DNA from: Phycisphaerae bacterium | GTDB taxonomy: Bacteria > Planctomycetota > Phycisphaerae > UBA1845 > UTPLA1 | Direction: 5' to 3' | DNA: 16,707 bases | Assembly: GCA_016935885.1 (NCBI GenBank) | Contig: JAFGQA010000298.1 | Location: 1-16,707 of the forward strand | Shown: piece after piece, positions 13,801-16,707 of the stretch | Layout of the letters: every line of letters starts with the position of its first letter | Position numbering within the stretch: the stretch's first letter is position 1 | Position numbers and translations under genes: made by a program | The notes under the pieces: model-generated | What the model was told of the DNA's origin: nothing | Database searches by the model: none | What the model saw: only the letters and a program-made list of their open reading frames with translations

Positions 13801-14360
13801 TCGGCTCCGGACGAGGCATCAAGCGCCACGTCACGATGAAAGACCACGTACGCGCCCACGATATCCTCAAAGCGCCCGGCCTCGTCCGACTCTGTCTGTC
13901 CGACAACGGCCCATCCGGGAACGACACCCTCCGCCAGCATGGGATGCAGCTTATGGTTCCGCTCGATCGCTTGGACGCCGCGCAGCGAGCTGACGCGGCT
14001 CAACGCCGCCGTGTCCAACCTCTCCGTGGACACACCAACGAAAAAGGCGTTGTCGCCCAGGTAGGACAACAGCTCAACGCCGGCCTCTTTCATGGTTTGG
14101 CGAATCCTCGGCCCGACGGGTCCCATGAACTGCACGACCATGTGGCGCGCCTCGCCTGACCTGACGTGCTCCAGCATGGCCTGACCGATCGACGCCGGCG
14201 TCATGAGAGGCACGGCCTGGGCCTCAGCGGAGCGCCAGTGGATCTCGCCGCTCGCCGGGTCGGCTGCCAAAAGCGCTACGAGGCCGACGAGCAGGCAAGT
14301 GGCAAACCCGCGCCGCGCTCTTGTTGATGGAACAAAGGCAAATGAGAAAAGGCCTGGCAT
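10809..14360 (-). CDS. Secreted S8 subtilisin-like protease with dockerin-like C-terminus
   Basis: This 1183-residue extracellular serine protease starts at ATG 14360, with AGGAGGG six bases upstream; the open frame to 14471 is not needed. A signal peptide covers about 1-38 (LLVGLVALLAADPASG). Residues 40-265 are a propeptide-like region with alternating beta/alpha patterns. The catalytic domain (about 268-545) shows VYDGG (Asp277), HSTHVAGT (His303), ANGNE (oxyanion Asn422) and GTSMASP (Ser508), so it is complete. A C-terminal jelly-roll as in KP-43-type subtilases follows (about 570-705, with NDLDLRVYSP and GTWTIEVRGY). Next come a beta domain (705-815), an FN3-like domain (818-913), a PPC-like domain (913-1045), a Cys-rich segment (1046-1120) and two dockerin-like calcium loops (GDMNGLDGCNGDD, GDFSNNGVVDLADID) at about 1124-1183. 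Dockerin-like ends are common in planctomycetes without cellulosomes. The substrate is unknown. Confidence 0.93.
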   Translation of the reverse strand: MPGLFSFAFVPSTRARRGFATCLLVGLVALLAADPASGEIHWRSAEAQAVPLMTPASIGQAMLEHVRSGEARHMVVQFMGPVGPRIRQTMKEAGVELLSYLGDNAFFVGVSTERLDTAALSRVSSLRGVQAIERNHKLHPMLAEGVVPGWAVVGQTESDEAGRFEDIVGAYVVFHRDVALDASSGADDGPALCGVDLCLRHGAVVRSKVRTVNCLVVELPYSRIAALADEDAVQWIEPPLPKMGPVNDSNRARVGADTVQAPPYNLNGSGVTVMVYDGGTARSTHVDFQGRLTVHDSSGMNYHSTHVAGTIGGAGIGNATYKGMAPGVTLLAYGLEQEGGLQEGFLYTDPCDMEDDYSEAINTYGADIANNSIGTNTAANNFPCDWEGNYNVTSQLIDTIVRGDGSNPLFTEPFRIVWANGNERNSPARCGSAYHTTAPPACAKNHITVGALNSNDDSMTDFSSWGPADDGRLKPDISGPGCQSNGDGGVTSCDDDSDTDYTTLCGTSMASPTVCGISALLLQDYRAQFPSKPDFRNSTLKVLLAHTAVDLGNTGPDYMYGYGSVRIQPAVDFMRTENFLENQVDQGETFTILATVGAGEELKVTLAWDDVQGPVNTNPELVNDLDLRVYSPSAVRHYPWTLGGVANPSAPAVRTQEDHINNIEQVLVDAPAEAGTWTIEVRGYNVPDGPQPFSLAVSPEMITCSSRGMIALDRSKYGCSDVATIQVVDCDLNTNSGQVETTTVTITSDSEPGGESVLLTETGPATADFRGSIALSETNSAGVLQVAHGDTITATYNDADDGTGNPAVVQDTATTDCQGPVISNVHVINIDFDTATVTFDTDEPANGTVRYGLSCGALSGSEGEPGYQGSHSIVLSGLAPITPYFFAVDAEDEGGNSSTDDNGGACYSFTTLDMPDACQDAEAACPGTYTGSTSGLSSDGDASCGSSGSSPDIFYKYKPATNGTLTVDLCDSSYDTVVSVHTGCPATTGNELGCDDDQGWFGECGWLPTQQSYLDVSVTAGTMYYIRVSGSGGASGNYVMGVSGPACAPMESCDDGIQNQGEDRIDCGGPCPPCDCLSDEACDDNVFCTGVETCDGYGHCQAGSDPCPGQECREEAEVCCDTLLADGDMNGLDGCNGDDIQLFVDALLEGSTDPSKVCPGDFSNNGVVDLADIDGMVDALLNL

Positions 14361-15019
14361 GTGAATCCCTCCTGTATGTGGGGCTCGCTTGACATCCGCA
14401 CTGAACGCTTGAACCCGGCAATCGCCCCCCGAACGCACGCTTGCCGCCTGACCGAAGACACATCCCTCCACCCAACTGTCTTTCGCTTCCTGGGCTTATC
14501 GAAGACTATCTTAGCCAAACCAGGTGTTCGACTGCAAGCGAGCCTCCGGGGATTCGCCGTGAATCCTTAGGCTTTGCACAGGCTGATCGCGTGAATCTTG
14601 CCTCCTTCGACGCCCAGGGGCGTGCTCCTCGTACTTTGCGCGAGCCCCCTGCCCGTTGCCCCGCGCGCATCACCAATTCTTCCGTTCAGTCGCAACGTCA
14701 GCCGCGTTGCACCCACGGCGATAGCACACCGAGCCACCGAGTCTGCTCAAGGATTGCCTCGAACGACGTAGCGCGGTCAGCGACCGGTTCTGCATGCCTC
14801 CGGCTCGGTCCCACCCACCTCGCTCATCAGCACCGCCACAATCGCATCCTTCAACACGTGATGCTCCGAGCCATGCAAGCACGCCTCCTCCGGCCTGCCC
14901 TCGCCGTCGTCTGACTGGATCATGGTGTTCTTCTCGGCCAACGATGGCCGGCTCCCCGGACTTTGAGCCAGTCGCTACGCGAGGCTCTACTGCCCGTTTT
15001 GCGGGCAAGGAGGCTGCTC
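14361..15019. other. Region upstream of the protease, leading into element remnants
   Basis: The first 100-150 bases should contain the leftward protease promoter, but no convincing boxes are seen. The stretch 14500-14770 has open frames in several registers with Arg/Pro/Ser-rich products typical of non-coding GC-rich DNA. A possible small leftward frame at 14777-14923 is listed separately. At the right end, the hairpin TGCCCG-TTTTG-CGGGCA (14991-15007) sits just before the OrfA remnant. Confidence 0.5.
14777..14923 (-). CDS. Possible small ORF or gene fragment, 48 codons
   Basis: A leftward frame from ATG 14923 to TGA 14777 encodes a product starting MIQSDDGEGRPEEACLHG and including HHVLKDAIVAVLMSEVGG. 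About 80 percent of codons end in G or C and many start with a purine, which is coding-like. The ribosome binding site is weak (GAGAAGAA). A 112-codon frame in another register covers the same bases but reads as Arg/Gly-rich noise. It could be a small gene, or part of a decayed mobile element given the remnants to the right. No family was recognised. Confidence 0.25.
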   Translation of the reverse strand: MIQSDDGEGRPEEACLHGSEHHVLKDAIVAVLMSEVGGTEPEACRTGR

Positions 15020-15100
15020 ATGAAGCGGAGACGTTACTCTCCGGAACAGATCACCAGCAAACTGCGTGAGGCAAAGGTCACCTTGGCCAAGGATCGTCCG
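15020..15100 (+). pseudogene. IS3-family OrfA N-terminal remnant
   Basis: ATG 15020, with AAGGAGG about six bases upstream, opens MKRRRYSPEQITSKLREAK followed by VTLAKD. This is the characteristic start of OrfA (HTH, transposase_8 type) in IS3-family insertion sequences. After about 27 codons the similarity stops; the frame runs to 15235 but as unrelated sequence, and neither the rest of the HTH nor OrfB is present. The intact translation start with a lost body points to an internal deletion or truncated insertion. It lies 120 bp before the second 87-bp repeat, so both may belong to one decayed element. Confidence 0.7.
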
Positions 15101-15288
15101 TTGGCGGCCAGCGTTCCTCGAATCCGCAAGCCCGATACCCGCAGTCGGCCGGCTCGGGCCTCATACAGGCTGGTACCGCGTTTCATAAGAAACGCGACTA
15201 CGATTGCTGGACCGAGAATCCCTTCTCGGTCCTGAAGCCGGTGCCGAGAAAGGGTTCTCGGCAGAGCGTACAGTCGTTCTATTTGTGA
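15070..15288 (+). pseudogene. Open frame ending inside direct repeat copy B
   Basis: In a different register from the OrfA remnant, a frame is open from just after the TGA at 15067-15069 to a TGA at 15286-15288. Its last part (AFHKKRDYDCWTENPF, ending SRQSVQSFYL) reads protein-like, with mostly G or C in third codon positions, and no start codon is obvious. The final 24 codons are shared with the repeat at the window's left edge. This could be the 3' end of the same mobile element joined to its 5' end by deletion. No family was recognised, so the call is tentative. Confidence 0.25.
15177..15196. repeat. Perfect hairpin CGCGTTTC-ATAA-GAAACGCG
   Basis: An 8-bp perfect stem with a 4-base loop lies 12 bases before the first hairpin of repeat copy B. 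There is no following T run, so it is probably not a terminator. Together with the hairpins at 15209-15232 and 15242-15263 it makes three stem-loops within 90 bp. Confidence 0.6.
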
Positions 15289-15301
15289 AACGCCGTACTA
15301 G
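15215..15301. repeat. 87-bp direct repeat, copy B
   Basis: This copy matches 1-87 at 85 of 87 positions. Its hairpins are complete: GGACCGAGAA-TCCC-TTCTCGGTCC (15209-15232, 10-bp stem, starting before the aligned part) and TGCCGAGAA-AGGG-TTCTCGGCA (15242-15263, 9-bp stem). The two stems share the same core and the two loops are near-complements, so the whole unit could also fold as one larger structure. The match may extend left of 15215, but the partner sequence lies outside the window. Confidence 0.85.
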
Positions 15302-15317
15302 GTGCTCAGGTGGTCCT

Positions 15318-15428
15318 GCCTTGTGAGACTTGCGTTCTGATCCTATGAGAGTGGCAATGCGATCCTGTCAGAACGGCGATCTGAATCCTATGAGATGGCC
15401 GATGCCATGCTATCAGATCGGACGACGT
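15318..15428. repeat. Degenerate 22-bp tandem repeat, about five units
   Basis: Units start at 15318 (weak), 15340, 15362, 15385 and 15407. The core is ATCCTATGAGA or ATCCTGTCAGA followed by a GGC-containing half. Spacing is 22, 22, 23 and 22 bp, about two DNA turns. Position 8 alternates G, C, G, C in the four clear units. Such helically phased repeats are typical of protein-binding sites, e.g. the multiple terminal sites of IS21-type elements, but no IS21 genes are present here. Confidence 0.65.
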
Positions 15429-15507
15429 CCGCTTGGCAGCGATCCGCGTAGGCCAAGGACACGGGCTGGCCGCGGGCTGGCCTGGCAGTTGGCATTGCGT
15501 GGTAAGC

Positions 15508-16053
15508 TCACGGCAGCGGCACAAAGGCCACGCCGATGCGGTACTGTCCGTCGTCGCAGCGTGTGCAGTGGCGGACCACGCACCGGCTCGGGGGCGTCTG
15601 CGGCGCATGGTGAAATCGGGCCGTCAGCTCGGTGCCCTCGGCTATGGCTTCGCTGGCGAGATAGCTGAAACCACCAGCCGAGAGGTCGAGCGTCACGACC
15701 TCAAGCCGCCGGTCGTCCACGGTGAGGGTGACCTCATGCGTGTGGGGCCGCCGATGGTGCCGCCGCTGGCTGAGGACGCGCCCCCGCGTGCCATCGCGCT
15801 TGTGCATCGTGGCCAGCGTCTCGCCGGCCACGATCACCCGAGGATTCACGTCTCCGGCGGGCTGCGCGTTGACCAGGATGTCCGGCGGGCAGCCGTCGTC
15901 CAGCACCGCGAAGAGGCGCTCACGGCAGTACGTGCACACCCAAGTCGAGGCCACCTCGCCCGGCCGGGGGTGGCGAAGCGGCAGCCGTTGCATGCATCCG
16001 GGACATCGGTCGATCCTGCCACTGTCCGGTGATGTGTTCGATGATTCCTGCAT
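15508..16053 (-). CDS. Zinc-ribbon and PilZ domain protein
   Basis: This 181-residue cytoplasmic protein probably binds cyclic di-GMP. ATG 16053 is chosen because GGAG lies seven bases upstream; the frame extends to 16368 but its extra N-terminus is Arg-rich and not protein-like. Residues 17-43 hold CPGC and CTYC, two CxxC pairs 19 residues apart, which fit a zinc ribbon or similar metal site. Residues 97-181 match a PilZ domain: RRHHR (97-101, the RxxxR motif) and DLSAGG (123-128, the D/NxSxxG motif), followed by beta strands and a C-terminal IGVAFV strand. Both ligand motifs are intact. The output partner is unknown and no flagellar, pilus or diguanylate cyclase gene is nearby. It is separated from its neighbours by long spacers. 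Confidence 0.85.
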   Translation of the reverse strand: MQESSNTSPDSGRIDRCPGCMQRLPLRHPRPGEVASTWVCTYCRERLFAVLDDGCPPDILVNAQPAGDVNPRVIVAGETLATMHKRDGTRGRVLSQRRHHRRPHTHEVTLTVDDRRLEVVTLDLSAGGFSYLASEAIAEGTELTARFHHAPQTPPSRCVVRHCTRCDDGQYRIGVAFVPLP

Positions 16054-16307
16054 CCAGCAACTCCATCCGCGTGGGGGAGGCTTCAAGCGGCTGCGTCGCC
16101 TACGTCGAACGTGTCGTTCACGACAACCTCCTTGCGGTGATGCCGGACGTCGGCGACCTCCTGGCTTTGGTGCCAGGCCAGGTGGCACTCTCCTCACTGA
16201 TCGGCGCGTCCCGACGTGAAATCTTAGTCGGCCATCGCGGAAAAGTCTGCGCGGGACCCATCCACCCACCACCGAGCTGCCGCAGGGTTCGGATCGCGGA
16301 TCTCTGA
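16032..16307 (+). CDS. Doubtful rightward ORF opposite the PilZ start
   Basis: From ATG 16032 the frame encodes about 91 residues. The central part (CVAYVERVVHDNLLAVMPDVGDLLALVPG) has coding-like codon pattern and a hydrophobic, alternating character. It overlaps the first 22 bases of the PilZ gene on the other strand and lacks a ribosome binding site. The tail (PPPSCRRVRIADL) looks random. It might be a small gene with a later start, a remnant or chance. Confidence 0.2.
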   Translation: MCSMIPASSNSIRVGEASSGCVAYVERVVHDNLLAVMPDVGDLLALVPGQVALSSLIGASRREILVGHRGKVCAGPIHPPPSCRRVRIADL

Positions 16308-16707
16308 TAACGGGCTGGAGTCTCCCAGCGATCAGTCTGTAGGGTACGCCTTGACGCACCATTCGCATTCGCCGACGCGTCCACCGAGGTTGGTGTGGCA
16401 GGCCGCACCCTACGTGCCGTGTAGTGCCTGTGGCGGATATCCTGCGTCGGCAGAAGTGACGGCGTCAACGCGCACTCGGCGTCGAATCGGGGCAGAGTGC
16501 TACCATTCGACAGTCCTGAGGGAGTGCGCGTTTGCTTTCGATGCGTCGAATGCAGAGGAAGCCTGGAATCGTCGGTCATCGCTCGTTCATGGAGCAAGTT
16601 GGCCCCAGAAGCGTCAAGGTTTGCCCTACTTTCAACCGAAGATCGACACCCGCTCCGCCACTGGGATTCCAGCGAGAGTGGCGCTATACTGAACCATTAT
16701 GGAGTTG
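16054..16707. other. Right-hand tail without a confident gene
   Basis: Apart from the doubtful ORF at its left end, this stretch shows only low-quality Arg/Thr/Pro-rich frames on both strands. It should contain the leftward PilZ promoter. An inverted repeat lies at 16339-16413. Near the right edge TATACT (16685-16690) precedes ATG GAG TTG (16699-16707) by nine bases. This could be a promoter at the start of a next gene, but there is no good -35 box or ribosome binding site. Confidence 0.4.
16339..16413. repeat. Spaced inverted repeat GTAGGGT ... ACCCTAC
   Basis: Perfect 7-bp arms GTAGGGT (16339-16345) and ACCCTAC (16407-16413) extend to about 10 of 12 matching bases, with a 61-base interior that includes GACGCACC. 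Intergenic repeats with this GTAGGGTGCG-type signature are common in many bacterial genomes. It may be a remnant of such an element. Confidence 0.4.

Noticed and set aside
13023..14159. 378-codon rightward frame opposite the protease
   Set aside because: It is a mirror of the subtilase catalytic and propeptide region, with Arg/Val/Asp-rich shadow composition.
14670..15008. 112-codon leftward frame
   Set aside because: The product is Arg/Gly-rich without motif or ribosome binding site; an alternative register in the same bases has better coding statistics but is itself doubtful.
1..15301. A 15-kb composite transposon bounded by the two 87-bp repeats
   Set aside because: The repeats are too short as seen, no intact transposase lies between or beside them, and the genes between look like ordinary chromosomal genes of the same composition.
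16054..16368. N-terminal extension of the PilZ protein
   Set aside because: The extra 105 residues are Arg/Pro-rich and featureless, while the internal ATG at 16053 has a well-placed GGAG and directly precedes the metal-binding motif.
16118..16597. 159-codon leftward frame in the right-hand tail
   Set aside because: The composition is Arg/Thr/Ser-rich noise and it crosses a spaced inverted repeat; no binding site or family similarity was seen.

Overview
The window looks like chromosomal DNA of a GC-rich planctomycete, probably of the Phycisphaerae type. The signs are an ECF sigma factor directly followed by a membrane serine/threonine kinase with TPR repeats, large secreted proteins with thrombospondin type 3 repeats and 'DCNDNGVPDD'-type motifs, an S8 protease ending in a dockerin-like domain, small lipoproteins, a PilZ protein, and long intergenic regions full of hairpin repeats. 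The taxon is inferred from gene style only; no rRNA or tRNA gene was recognised.

Layout, left to right: (1) 1-87 is one copy of an imperfect 87-bp direct repeat whose other copy lies at 15215-15301. It supplies the stop codon of a leftward SGNH/GDSL-hydrolase-like lipoprotein gene (84-872). (2) A strong leftward terminator (1194-1227) follows a leftward gene (1256-4414) for a 1052-residue exported beta-helix/TT3-repeat protein with a C-terminal membrane-anchor signal. (3) A divergent intergenic region (4415-4896) carries an inverted pair of REP-like palindromes and a candidate promoter. (4) A rightward two-gene operon follows: ECF sigma factor (4897-5514) and Ser/Thr kinase-TM-TPR protein (5535-8195). 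(5) A rightward small lipoprotein gene (8408-8665) has its own terminator-like hairpin. (6) A leftward gene (9019-10113) encodes a four-helix membrane protein. (7) A 695-bp gene-free region (10114-10808) holds a regularly spaced hairpin array, a third REP-like copy and a 51-bp direct repeat. (8) A leftward gene (10809-14360) encodes an 1183-residue secreted S8 subtilase with jelly-roll, FN3-like and dockerin-like domains. (9) A mobile-element graveyard (about 14777-15428) contains an IS3-type OrfA start, the second 87-bp repeat and a tandem 22-bp repeat. (10) A leftward zinc-ribbon/PilZ gene (15508-16053) is followed by a largely uninterpretable tail.

How the genes may work together: the sigma factor and kinase are very likely one signalling module. 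The hydrolase, beta-helix protein, protease and two lipoproteins are all predicted to be exported, so much of the window concerns the cell envelope or outside of the cell. Nothing in the sequence ties these exported proteins to the sigma/kinase pair beyond proximity. I did not find a convincing novel defence or biosynthetic system. The most unusual content is the layered set of structured repeats.
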